Shown one piece after another: positions 34,851 to 43,356 of a stretch of DNA of 64,000 nucleotides (positions within the stretch are counted from its first letter, which is position 1; each line of letters starts with the position of its first letter). The notes beneath the pieces were generated by a model, which did no database searches, was not told where the DNA came from, and was given only the letters and a program-made list of their open reading frames with translations. Where the stretch lies: the NCBI GenBank assembly GCA_028693555.1, contig JAQUVD010000012.1:19382-83381 (forward strand), in the 5' to 3' direction. The stretch comes from Hespellia sp. (GTDB lineage Bacteria; Bacillota; Clostridia; Lachnospirales; Lachnospiraceae). Position numbers and translations under genes: made by a program.

Positions 34851-36293
34851 ATGTATATAGAAGAGATTGTAAAAGACATACAATTGGAGAATGATAAGCT
34901 TGAATGTAAAGCAAAGTTGAATCGGGATGATATTGTAGGCTGGCTGAAGTCAATCGCAGGCTTTGCAAATGCTGCGGGGGGTGATTTTTATATTGGGGTT
35001 GAAGATAAGACAAATAAATTAATTGGTTTTGATCGAGTTAGTGCAGATAATGAGCGAAATTACTTTAATAATCAGGTGAATGAACATTTAGTTCCAAGAC
35101 CACAGATGCAAATATCGTTTATCCGATATGAAATCAAAGGAAAAGAAAGATTTGTGATACAGATTCGCATTTTGGAATCGGTTGTAAAACCAGTGATCTT
35201 GAAATATAAAAATATTCCGTCGATTTTTATGAGGCGGGATGGGTTTACGAATGGTGCAACATACGAAGAAATTATAGAGATGAGCGTGAAAAGTAAAAAT
35301 ACACAGTACGATATCTTGACTTCAGATGTACAATATGAAGAATCAAAATTCAAACAACTGCGAGCTTTCTATGCAGAACACAATAACGGCAAACAACTCA
35401 GTGAAAAAGCATTGCAGTCAATGGGTTTTTATAATGAGAAAGGGATGCTTGCGAATGGTGCATTGTTGTTTGACGATGATTATCAAGAAAAAAAGACCGA
35501 GGTGCAATGTTCTGTTTTTTCTGGATTTAATAAAGGCAGCGAGCGAATTGTGACAATCAATCGATTTCAGGGGAATCTTATTTCCGTAATTAATTATATG
35601 GTGGAGTTCGTAACACAGAGGATGAATCATTCTATGGTAAAGCTGGGAAATGGCAGAAGAAACATTGATGCGTATCCCAAAAGAGCTTTGTTTGAAGGCA
35701 TTGTGAATGCAGTTGCGCACCGAGATTATTTTCTCGATGGAACACAGATACAGGTCGACATGTTTAAGGACAGGCTGGAGATCTCATCACCGGGAGGCTT
35801 TTACAGAGGAGAAAAGTTAGGGAAAACATACGATTTGTCTGGGATTATTTCGAAAAGAAGGAACGAACTGATTGCATCAGTGTTAGTGAGTTGCAATGTT
35901 ATGGAGGCGGCTGGGACTGGGTTTGACAAGATCATAGAAGAGTATGCAGGAGAAGACGAAACACATCGGCCTTATATTTATTCGACTTCGGATCATTTTA
36001 CACTGGTCTTACCAGATCTGACATACGCAGAGGGCATCGAAGATGACAATCTGCCGGTGCTTGCATTTGCACCAGTACCGAACGGTACGATTTATGATGA
36101 AAAGGTGCTTTCTTTCTGCTATTATCAGGCGCACAAGGTTGCAGAAATTGCGGAGTATCTAGGCATAAGCGACTCAACGTACCTAAGAAAACAGATTCTG
36201 GGGAATCTTGAAGAAAACAAATATTTGGACAAGAATAAAATCTCAAGAGCAGTGTTCTTTAAGACAAATCCGGATATGGTAATGCTTAATTGA
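34851..36293 (+). CDS. AlbA_2/Schlafen-type ATP-binding regulator (RecG-like HATPase C-terminal)
   Basis: 480 residues. The N-terminal 120 residues are the Schlafen AlbA_2 DNA/RNA-binding domain (ESKLNR-type opening LECKAKLNRDDIVGWLKSIA, GFANAAGGDFYIGVEDK). Next comes an ATP-binding region of the putative-helicase/HTH type (KRALFEGIVNAVAHRDYFLDGTQIQV, LEISSPGGFYRGEKLGKTYD). The C-terminal 70 residues look like a winged helix (KVAEIAEYLGISDSTYLRKQIL). ATG preceded by GAGGTG; an ATG 27 bases upstream has no ribosome site. Such proteins are common stress, phage-response or transcription regulators; the exact role is unknown. Monocistronic, between the sugar importer and NYN genes. Confidence 0.8.
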   Translation: MYIEEIVKDIQLENDKLECKAKLNRDDIVGWLKSIAGFANAAGGDFYIGVEDKTNKLIGFDRVSADNERNYFNNQVNEHLVPRPQMQISFIRYEIKGKERFVIQIRILESVVKPVILKYKNIPSIFMRRDGFTNGATYEEIIEMSVKSKNTQYDILTSDVQYEESKFKQLRAFYAEHNNGKQLSEKALQSMGFYNEKGMLANGALLFDDDYQEKKTEVQCSVFSGFNKGSERIVTINRFQGNLISVINYMVEFVTQRMNHSMVKLGNGRRNIDAYPKRALFEGIVNAVAHRDYFLDGTQIQVDMFKDRLEISSPGGFYRGEKLGKTYDLSGIISKRRNELIASVLVSCNVMEAAGTGFDKIIEEYAGEDETHRPYIYSTSDHFTLVLPDLTYAEGIEDDNLPVLAFAPVPNGTIYDEKVLSFCYYQAHKVAEIAEYLGISDSTYLRKQILGNLEENKYLDKNKISRAVFFKTNPDMVMLN

Positions 36294-36366
36294 TAGTGTT
36301 TAATTAAAATTTTACTTCTCAAGTGTTCCGAAAAAGGCTATAATTAATTGATAGCAATTTTCGGAA
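36286..36366 (+). promoter_or_regulatory. Promoter region of the NYN-LOTUS gene
   Basis: TATAAT at 36339-36344 is bracketed by a 9-bp perfect inverted repeat TTCCGAAAA / TTTTCGGAA (36326 and 36358). TTAATTGATAG also occurs twice (36286 and 36344). The inverted repeat spans the core promoter, a repressor-like layout. Confidence 0.5.
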
Positions 36367-36385
36367 TACGAGAGGAGTATTTTTT

Positions 36386-37330
36386 ATGGATGATAAACGA
36401 TTTGCGGTACTGATTGATGCGGATAACATTTCCGCAAAATATCTGCCTGCAATATTAGACGAGATGACCAAGTATGGCATCTCAACCTACAGAAGAAGTT
36501 ACGGGGACTGGACGAGTCCGCATGCAACAAAGTGGAAATTGGTACTGTTGGAGAATTCCATCACACCGATTCAGCAGTTTGCGAATACGACAGGAAAGAA
36601 TGCAACAGATTCCACACTGATTATTGATGCGATGGATATTCTGTATACGAGAAGTGTAGACGGATTCTGTATCGTGTCAAGTGATGGCGATTTTACGCGG
36701 CTTGCGAGCAGGCTTCGCGAGGATGGCATGATCGTGATCGGAATGGGAGAGGAGAAGACCCCTCGTTCCTTTCGCAGTGCATGTTCGATCTTTACGACAC
36801 TCGAGAATCTGATTGATACAGAGGAACCGGAACCGGAGAAAAAGAGTACGCGCAGCAAGAAAAAGGTATCGCAGAATATTGAGAGAAGCTCGATCGAGAG
36901 TGCTATTGCAGAGATTATTGCTGAGAATGAGAACTCAGGGAGGATCACAGGATTGGGCGAGATCGGCAGCAGACTTGTCAATAAGTATCCTGACTTTGAT
37001 GTACGTAATTATGGATACAGCTTTCTGTCAAAATTCTTAGAAGAATCTTCTAGTTTTGAGATTCGTAAGAAAGACAGCACCATTACTGTATTTCTCAAAG
37101 ACAGCCAGATGGACCGCGATAAGATTGTTGCTTTCATTTCGCAGACGGTGAAGGAGCAGCAGGACATCGGAGTCAATGAACTGAGCAATCAGGTACATGA
37201 GAAATTTGATAATTTCAATCAGAAAGATTTTGGATATTCACAGTTCTCAAAGTTCATCCAGGGTCTGTCTGGAATTACGGTATATGTTGGAACCGATAAG
37301 CGCAAACACGCGAAATGGACGGATGATTAA
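36386..37330 (+). CDS. NYN-domain protein with two OST-HTH/LOTUS domains (putative RNase)
   Basis: 314 residues. The N-terminal 140 residues form a NYN (PIN-like) nuclease domain with acidic clusters [24 protein letters not shown] and FCIVSSDGDFTRLASRLRE, the expected metal-binding aspartates. A basic linker follows (KKSTRSKKKVSQ). Two successive OST-HTH/LOTUS domains come next (about 165-240, RITGLGEIGSRLVNKYPDFDVRNYGYSFLSKFLE, and about 245-310, GVNELSNQVHEKFDNFNQKDFGYSQFSKFIQG). LOTUS domains bind RNA, notably G-rich or quadruplex RNA, so this is probably a sequence- or structure-guided ribonuclease. Family known as LabA/DUF88-like. Confidence 0.88.
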   Translation: MDDKRFAVLIDADNISAKYLPAILDEMTKYGISTYRRSYGDWTSPHATKWKLVLLENSITPIQQFANTTGKNATDSTLIIDAMDILYTRSVDGFCIVSSDGDFTRLASRLREDGMIVIGMGEEKTPRSFRSACSIFTTLENLIDTEEPEPEKKSTRSKKKVSQNIERSSIESAIAEIIAENENSGRITGLGEIGSRLVNKYPDFDVRNYGYSFLSKFLEESSSFEIRKKDSTITVFLKDSQMDRDKIVAFISQTVKEQQDIGVNELSNQVHEKFDNFNQKDFGYSQFSKFIQGLSGITVYVGTDKRKHAKWTDD

Positions 37331-37362
37331 AGTAGCTGGAACCGGGAGGCGCACAAGGATTT

Positions 37363-37872
37363 ATGGGATTTAATTATGAAAGACCCTATGAAAAAAGAAT
37401 AGCCGAGACGATGGAGACTGCTCCTGACTCATGGAAAGAACAGTTCTGGGACTGTGTGAAAGATTTGGCGGAACATCCCGTGGTACTGCGTATGAAGCTG
37501 TATCCACACCATGGAAATTCCACCTGTTATCAGCACTGTCTCAATGTAGCATATCACAACTACTGTCTGTGCCGGTTCTTGCGGCTGGATTATGTCTCAG
37601 CAGCACGCGGCGGCATGATCCATGATCTCTTCTTATATGACTGGCATACACATGCAGCGCAGACGGGAGATCACTTCCACGGTCTGACACATCCCGCCGC
37701 TGCGCTGAAAAATGCAAAGAAATTCTTTGAACTAAATCGCATTGAGCGCGACTGTATCATCAATCACATGTGGCCGGTCACGCCGCTCCAGATTCCACGG
37801 ACAAAAGAGGGCTGGATTATTACATTGACTGACAAGTACTGTGGGGCGCGGGAGACGAGTGTGCGTGGGTGA
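37363..37872 (+). CDS. HD-domain hydrolase
   Basis: 169 residues. HD-superfamily metal site: His58 in TCYQHCLNVAYH, the His87-Asp88 pair in GGMIHDLFLYDWH, then downstream histidines (THPAAALKN, INHMWPV) and Asp157 in LTDKYCG. Probable phosphohydrolase on a nucleotide or phosphate ester; substrate unknown. It starts 33 bp after the NYN gene with a weak AAGGAT site, so it is probably cotranscribed with it. It ends immediately before the long hairpin. Confidence 0.82.
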   Translation: MGFNYERPYEKRIAETMETAPDSWKEQFWDCVKDLAEHPVVLRMKLYPHHGNSTCYQHCLNVAYHNYCLCRFLRLDYVSAARGGMIHDLFLYDWHTHAAQTGDHFHGLTHPAAALKNAKKFFELNRIERDCIINHMWPVTPLQIPRTKEGWIITLTDKYCGARETSVRG

Positions 37873-37876
37873 ATTC

Positions 37877-38004
37877 ATGTTTGTTGGATTGATTTGAAGT
37901 CCATCTGCGTGTGCGGAGCATGATGCCACAGCGGATCATCATGAAAGTCCGCGGCGGCATAATTCTCCGCACTTACAGATGGACTTCAACCAGTCAACAA
38001 ACAT
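37877..38004. repeat. 128-bp near-perfect long hairpin between convergent genes
   Basis: Outer arms ATGTTTGTTG / CAACAAACAT, then TTGAAGTCCATCTG / CAGATGGACTTCAA, then GTGCGGAG / CTCCGCAC, then an inner ATGCC / GGCAT and GCGGA / TCCGC stem, separated only by small internal loops. It lies between the stop codons of the HD gene and the convergent binding-protein gene. No T run is obvious, so besides a bidirectional terminator it could be a structured RNA or a miniature inverted-repeat element. Confidence 0.75.
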
Positions 38005-38011
38005 AAATTTC

Positions 38012-39181
38012 TCACTCATAAAGCATCTTCGCGACTGCTTCATCCTTCATATTCTCTTTCGTTACCCAGGTATATCCTGTGCTGACGACTGCTTCGTTTA
38101 CCTGTTCCAACACGGTTCTGGCGCAGGCAACAACAGTGGCATATCCCATGCCGAACGGATTCTGAACGAGAAGCCCCTGAAGTTCTCCACTTTTCAGTGA
38201 TTCGAGCTGTGTTTTTCCGGCGTCAAATCCCATGATCGTGGTGGAGCTCATGCGATCCAGCTGCTTACATGCAGCGATGGCAAGCTGGGAGGTGGTAGCA
38301 TTGGTGGTATAGATTGCCTTGACTTCCGGGTGTTTTTCCAGATAATACGCAATCACATCCTCATCTGATAAATCAGCAGTTGTGGTTTCGGCATCCCCTT
38401 CTGCCAGGTTCTGATTCTTTTCTTTTACAATCGATGATTTCATATCATCCATCTTGTCATTATAAAGCGTCTCAGCGATTGACACATTGGGATGATTTGT
38501 CTGCAGCTCATCTGTAAAACCCTTGATCCGATCCTGTGAGGATAAAGAAGTGGAGTCATTAGCGAGGATGATGACCGATCCGGCATCCTTAATTTCCGTG
38601 CACAAATTGGTGGCAACTGTTGCGGAAGCAGCGATATTGTCGGTCTTTACGACACAGAGGATTCCGTCATAGTGATTGGCAGAATCGAAGGCCATAATTG
38701 GAATATCACTTTCTGTAGCAAGGTCAAACTGGACGCTGCAGGCATCCGCGTCAACGCTGGCAAATCCGATTACATCCGGATAGCGGGATAATTCTTCATC
38801 CAGAATATTTACCTGATCGTCAATATCGGTAGAGCTGTCCGGTGCATTATATGTAATCTTGACCTTGTCATTTCCAGAATAACCAAGGGCTGTATTAATA
38901 TCCTCGGCAGCCTGCTTCACACCACTTTCCAATGTGTCCCAGTATGGGTCGCCAGTACTGCGGCCGATAATGGAAATGTAGGTGCCAGGTTCCAAAGCAA
39001 GACCGTCGACATTGTTGTAAGCGGCAGGGGAAATTGCGTCCAGGCTGGCCTGATACGCGGGCGCTTCGCTTACCGGAAGCTTGGTTTCCTCCTTCGTCTC
39101 GGATGCACAGGAACATAATGATGCAGTTAAGAATACTGCAAGTCCGCCTGCAATTACTTTTTTGAATCTATTATTTTTCAC
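38012..39181 (-). CDS. Sugar-binding lipoprotein (type I periplasmic-binding fold)
   Basis: 389 residues. Lipobox LCSC (Cys25). Ribose/rhamnose-type binding fold: ISIIGRSTGDPYWDTLESGV, VIGFASVDADACSVQFDLA, MAFDSANHYDGILCVV, VIILANDSTSLSSQDRIKGF, IMGFDAGKTQLESLKSGELQ. AGGAGG is ideally placed. It is divergent from a LytS kinase and has no transporter genes of its own, so I infer it presents ligand to that kinase. Confidence 0.85.
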   Translation of the reverse strand: MKNNRFKKVIAGGLAVFLTASLCSCASETKEETKLPVSEAPAYQASLDAISPAAYNNVDGLALEPGTYISIIGRSTGDPYWDTLESGVKQAAEDINTALGYSGNDKVKITYNAPDSSTDIDDQVNILDEELSRYPDVIGFASVDADACSVQFDLATESDIPIMAFDSANHYDGILCVVKTDNIAASATVATNLCTEIKDAGSVIILANDSTSLSSQDRIKGFTDELQTNHPNVSIAETLYNDKMDDMKSSIVKEKNQNLAEGDAETTTADLSDEDVIAYYLEKHPEVKAIYTTNATTSQLAIAACKQLDRMSSTTIMGFDAGKTQLESLKSGELQGLLVQNPFGMGYATVVACARTVLEQVNEAVVSTGYTWVTKENMKDEAVAKMLYE

Positions 39182-39325
39182 GTTAATCTCCTCCTAAATA
39201 CCAGGCAATGGCTGAACAGTCATACCTAACAAAATGATAAAAAATTCTTATACTACTATACACTAAATTTGTGAAAAATAAAGGGATTCGCCTAAAAATA
39301 ATAAAATATTAAGAGGATAGAGCCT

Positions 39326-39346
39326 GTGGTATGTTATACTATACCA
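39326..39346 (+). promoter_or_regulatory. Inverted repeat over the -10 of the kinase operon
   Basis: TGGTAT-N8-ATACCA surrounds TATACT at 39335-39340, the likely -10 of the rightward operon. No good -35. A regulatory site shared by, or close to, the divergent binding-protein promoter. Confidence 0.4.
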
Positions 39347-39391
39347 AAATAGGAATCGATGGAAATGAGTTAGATTTTCGGAGGATGAATT

Positions 39392-41119
39392 TTGAAAAAA
39401 ACGCAGAGCAAACGGAAAACATTTCGCGGGGAAATGATTGGATTTACGATGGCTGCCTGTATTTGTGCCATGTTGATTTTGGGGACGGCGCTGATCCTGA
39501 TTTCGATGTTTTCTTTTTCTAATAAAGCGCGGGAAGATATGGATTACATTATTACCAATGTAAACAAGCAGTTTCAGGACAAGGTTCAATTCCTGGGAGA
39601 CATGGTGGTGTCTGTGCGTCATAATACGAATTTTGATCCATTCTTTTTGAGTGAAGAATATCAAAAAGACGAGTTGACGCAGCAATTATCATATAGTATG
39701 GACTTGTTTTCGGAACGTAATATCGTAGAATCACAGGAGCCCTATGTCGAGAGTATCTATCTCTTCAATCGTTTTGATGACTATGTGAGTGAACAGTATT
39801 ATCCGCTGACTGTCGCAACGAAGGAGGATATGGACCGGACTTATGAAAAGCTGGAGCTGCAGTTCAAAAATTCTGAGCAGCAGTATGAATATCAGATTCT
39901 GCCGGACCGGATCAATCTCTGTTTTCGCATGTACGATGAAGAGATGCAGGAGATTGGAATCGGAATTGCGGTGATTAACCAGAATGCAGTAAAGGCACTC
40001 TTTCATAATATCGAAGCGTATAATGATGGAGCATGGATGGTTTATACCGATACGGGCTGGATTCTGGCATCACAGGGATTGTCGGATCAGGAACGGGAAG
40101 AGGTATCACTCCATGAAAGTTCCGGATTGACCAACACGACAGATTGTGGATTTGGAATCTATGCTTCATCGGCCGTTGGAATCAAGAACATTTATGTAAC
40201 ACTTCAGCCGACCATTATTTTATTTGCAGTGACATTTATCCTGATTTTGATGACTGTTGCAGGAATCGTCTTCTTTATCAGTTATCGGTTTACACAGCCA
40301 CTCAAAGAGGTAGCGCAGAGCATCCGGGTATTCGGTGATGGAACCTTCGATGTAACTGTACAGGATTACGAGATTCAGGAATTTCACGAAATCAGTGTTG
40401 TCTTCAACGATATGACAGCGAGAATCAACCATCTGGTTACACAGGTCTACGAAAAACAACTTCTGGCATCGCAGGCTCAGATTAAGTATCTGCAGTCCCA
40501 GATGGATCCGCATTTTCAATTCAATATTCTCTCCATGCTTGCAATCAAATCAAAGATGGGGGAGAGTGAGGAAGTCTATCAGGGACTGGTTGCATTTTCG
40601 AAATTAATGCAGGGAAAGATCTTCCGCGACAAAGAACTGCGAATTCCGCTCTCAGAGGAGATGGAGCTAGTCGAATTCTATCTTTATCTGCAAAACAGCA
40701 GATTTCAGGATAAGATTCAGTATCAGATCGGGTACGGCGATGAGACAGTCAAGCAGGATATGATACCGCGACTGACCATTGAACCACTGGTGGAAAATGC
40801 AGTTTCCCATGGACTGGAACCGAAGAGCGGCGCAGGTAAGATTTCAGTAAATATTTTTGAGCAGGATGGAACCCTCCGTATTGTCATTGAAGATGATGGT
40901 GTGGGATTTGACGAAAATGAAACAAAGAAAATAGAAGCAGAATCAGAAAAGCAGCATACCCATACAGGAATCAGTAACACAAATCGACTGATTCACACCC
41001 TGTACGGCGATGGATATGGAATTCACGTCGAAGGCAGGAAGGGGATCGGAACCCGTGTAGAGGTAATTCTGCCAATTGAGAAGGGAGAACAAACGCATGT
41101 GGAAAATAATGATAGCTGA
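39392..41119 (+). CDS. LytS/YesM-type sensor histidine kinase with large extracellular domain
   Basis: 575 residues from a TTG start with GGAGG seven bases upstream. Transmembrane helices near 17-41 and 273-297 flank a 230-residue extracellular region, probably Cache-like. HAMP lies near 298-350. The His_kinase motif is SQMDPHFQFNIL (His374), a variant of the usual QINPHFLYN. The ATPase includes LVENAVSHGLEPKSG and EDDGVGFDEN. It overlaps the response regulator by 23 bp. Confidence 0.9.
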   Translation: MKKTQSKRKTFRGEMIGFTMAACICAMLILGTALILISMFSFSNKAREDMDYIITNVNKQFQDKVQFLGDMVVSVRHNTNFDPFFLSEEYQKDELTQQLSYSMDLFSERNIVESQEPYVESIYLFNRFDDYVSEQYYPLTVATKEDMDRTYEKLELQFKNSEQQYEYQILPDRINLCFRMYDEEMQEIGIGIAVINQNAVKALFHNIEAYNDGAWMVYTDTGWILASQGLSDQEREEVSLHESSGLTNTTDCGFGIYASSAVGIKNIYVTLQPTIILFAVTFILILMTVAGIVFFISYRFTQPLKEVAQSIRVFGDGTFDVTVQDYEIQEFHEISVVFNDMTARINHLVTQVYEKQLLASQAQIKYLQSQMDPHFQFNILSMLAIKSKMGESEEVYQGLVAFSKLMQGKIFRDKELRIPLSEEMELVEFYLYLQNSRFQDKIQYQIGYGDETVKQDMIPRLTIEPLVENAVSHGLEPKSGAGKISVNIFEQDGTLRIVIEDDGVGFDENETKKIEAESEKQHTHTGISNTNRLIHTLYGDGYGIHVEGRKGIGTRVEVILPIEKGEQTHVENNDS

Positions 41120-41861
41120 TGATGAACCATTTATCCGTGACGGACTCCGGACTTTAATCCCATGGGAACAGATGAATTGTGAGCTTATCTGTGCAGCGGA
41201 AAATGGTGCAAAACTGATAGAACAGATGCAGGAGGGACATCCGGATATCGTGATTACCGACATTAAGATGCCGGAGATGGATGGGCTGTCTGTGGCATCT
41301 TATATTCAGGAGAACTGCCCGGAAATTCAGGTAATCATCCTAAGTGCTTATGCTGACTTTGAATATGCAAAGAAAGCCATTTCCTACGGAGTTAGTGATT
41401 ACGTGCTGAAGGTATCTCTGCTTGAGGATCTTCCACAGGCGCTGGAGAAGGTAATACAAAAATTAGAGAAGCAGAATCGAGATGTGCAGAAGGAAAATCA
41501 GATGCAGAAGAGTGCGTCGGGGGAGGACCTGTATCAGAAGATGCTTCGTTATGTGGAAATGCATTACACGACCAAAATCACTCTGGAAGATATGTCAGGC
41601 GAGCTTCACGCGAACAAAAGTTACCTGAGCAGGCTGTTCAAAAGCAGAAGCGGGGTCAATCTTTTTGATGAGATCATTACAAGACGCGTGGAGAAGGCAA
41701 AAGAATATATTCAGACGACCAATATGAAGATTTATGAGATTTCGGAAGCAACAGGCTTTGATGATACGGCATATTTTTCAAGAGTGTTCAAAAAACATAC
41801 GGGAATGTCACCGAAGGAATATGAGAGCAGCATAACAAAACACGAACAGGGCGAATCTTGA
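41097..41861 (+). CDS. Short YesN-type response regulator
   Basis: 254 residues: a receiver (DDE, Asp55 in VITDIKMPEMDGL) joined by a short coiled linker to an AraC HTH (KITLEDMSGELHANKSYLSRLF, KIYEISEATGFDDTAYFSRVF, HTGMSPKEYE). It lacks the large central region of the other two YesN regulators in this window. The receiver's usual lysine-proline (KP) is replaced: VLKVSLLEDL keeps a Lys but no Pro. The ATG lies inside the end of the kinase gene. Probably activates the glycan importer at 43357. Confidence 0.88.
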   Translation: MWKIMIADDEPFIRDGLRTLIPWEQMNCELICAAENGAKLIEQMQEGHPDIVITDIKMPEMDGLSVASYIQENCPEIQVIILSAYADFEYAKKAISYGVSDYVLKVSLLEDLPQALEKVIQKLEKQNRDVQKENQMQKSASGEDLYQKMLRYVEMHYTTKITLEDMSGELHANKSYLSRLFKSRSGVNLFDEIITRRVEKAKEYIQTTNMKIYEISEATGFDDTAYFSRVFKKHTGMSPKEYESSITKHEQGES

Positions 41862-41896
41862 ACATGTAGAAGGAAAACATCAAGGAGCATGAGGAT

Positions 41897-43168
41897 ATGA
41901 AGAAGAGGACAATAAAAAGACAAGTATGTATTGTGATGGCGTTCTTATTAATGCTTAGTATGTCTGCATGTGGGACGAAGACCGTAGATCCTGTGGAGAT
42001 TACAATCATTCATGGGTGGGGAAGCACGGAGACAGACCATGTCAGAATGCGAAGTATCTATTCAGATTTTGAGAAAGAGAATCCAGATGTTAAGATTCAT
42101 CTGGTGTCGATGCCGACAACGGATGAGGTCGTGTCAAAAGTAGAAGATATGCTAACGGTCGGAGAAGTACCGGATGTTGTATTTACGGCGGGAGTCGGAC
42201 AGAAGTCCATCTATGAGTTTATGGTAGAACAGGATCTTGCGGTTGATTTCATGCCATATATGGAGGCAGATGAGGCTTTTATGGACAACGTTGCACCAGG
42301 CAATATCAACTATTGGGAGACGGAGGATGGGAAACTGTATACGATTTCGGATGTTCTTCTTTTGTGCGGCGGCTACTGGTATAACGAAGATATTTTTCGA
42401 GCTGCGGGTATCACCCAAATTCCTGCGACCTGGGATGAATTCTATGATGCATATACGAAGATTGCGAGCTGGGCGCAGGCACAAGGAAATGAAATTGAGG
42501 TTATGAGAATTCTGGACGAGGGATGCCTGTATCTGATGGATCAGATGCTTGCCGGAATGGATGGGAAGACAGCAGAGAGTATTTCAAATAACCGGATGGA
42601 GATCCATGCAGACGAATTTACGCAATGTCTGAGCAGTCTTCAGGAGATTTACGATCATTCTTCCGGTGAAGCAATGGACTACAGCTACAGAGATGCAACC
42701 AGTCTGTTCAACGAAGGCAAGACTGCAATGTACATTAATGGTGTCTGGGGTGCATCGATGATTTCCGATGATTTAAATGTAAAGTATGCGACATTTCCAA
42801 CTTATGACGGGGCAAGTATGTCCAGTGCGTCGGCTTGTCTGGGGTATGTTGTAGGAAATTCCAAAGAGGAAGAAAAGGTCGATGCAAGTATCCGGTTCGT
42901 GAAGTACATGATGAGCAAAGAGGTACAGGAGAGAATCCTGATTGAGACGGAACAGGTACCGGCAAACCCTAATATTTCCGTGGAGGATTACAGGCTGTCC
43001 ATGCCGAGGTTCTATCAGGCAGTCAGCACGGTTCAGTCCGCAGAGAAACAGATTGAAACACCTGAAAATCTATGGGATGGAGAAAAGAGCCAGATTTTCA
43101 AGAATCATATCATGGAAGTATTGACCGGAAAGATGAAATCGGAAGACTTTGTAAAACTCCTCCAATAG
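41897..43168 (+). CDS. Family 1 extracellular solute-binding lipoprotein within sensor operon
   Basis: 423 residues. Lipobox SMSAC (Cys25). Maltose-binding-protein-like fold (ITIIHGWGSTETDHVRMRSI, SDFEKENPDVKIHLV, FNEGKTAMYINGVWGASM, VKYMMSKEVQERIL). It belongs to the CUT1 oligosaccharide class and is related in layout to the binding protein at 43357. It follows the kinase-regulator pair with a 35-bp gap and lacks its own permeases. It could serve as a co-sensor or as an alternative receptor for the importer downstream. Confidence 0.85.
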   Translation: MKKRTIKRQVCIVMAFLLMLSMSACGTKTVDPVEITIIHGWGSTETDHVRMRSIYSDFEKENPDVKIHLVSMPTTDEVVSKVEDMLTVGEVPDVVFTAGVGQKSIYEFMVEQDLAVDFMPYMEADEAFMDNVAPGNINYWETEDGKLYTISDVLLLCGGYWYNEDIFRAAGITQIPATWDEFYDAYTKIASWAQAQGNEIEVMRILDEGCLYLMDQMLAGMDGKTAESISNNRMEIHADEFTQCLSSLQEIYDHSSGEAMDYSYRDATSLFNEGKTAMYINGVWGASMISDDLNVKYATFPTYDGASMSSASACLGYVVGNSKEEEKVDASIRFVKYMMSKEVQERILIETEQVPANPNISVEDYRLSMPRFYQAVSTVQSAEKQIETPENLWDGEKSQIFKNHIMEVLTGKMKSEDFVKLLQ

Positions 43169-43176
43169 GCAAGGTA

Positions 43177-43240
43177 AAGATAATCCAAGGAAATGGCAAG
43201 ATAATCCAAACTCCCGAAAAATGTTGTCAATAAAATCCAA
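43177..43240. promoter_or_regulatory. Three direct repeats, candidate YesN-type operator array
   Basis: AAGATAATCCAA at 43177-43188 and 43198-43209, and AATAAAATCCAA at 43229-43240. Offsets of 21 and 31 bp are close to whole helical turns (two and three), so all would lie on one face. They sit upstream of the promoter of the glycan importer. AraC-type regulators commonly bind such repeats. Confidence 0.6.
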
Positions 43241-43265
43241 GCGCTAGTCAATATGCTTCATTGAA

Positions 43266-43294
43266 TTGCACAATAAAAACTGATATTTTATAGG
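43266..43294 (+). promoter_or_regulatory. Promoter of the glycan importer operon
   Basis: TTGCAC, 17 bp, TATAGG. The last repeat of the upstream array ends 26 bp before the -35, compatible with activation. Confidence 0.5.
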
Positions 43295-43356
43295 TAAGTT
43301 ATAAAAAGTGCACAAAGCACAGAGAAAATATCGAATGTATCAAGGGAGGAAGAAAG

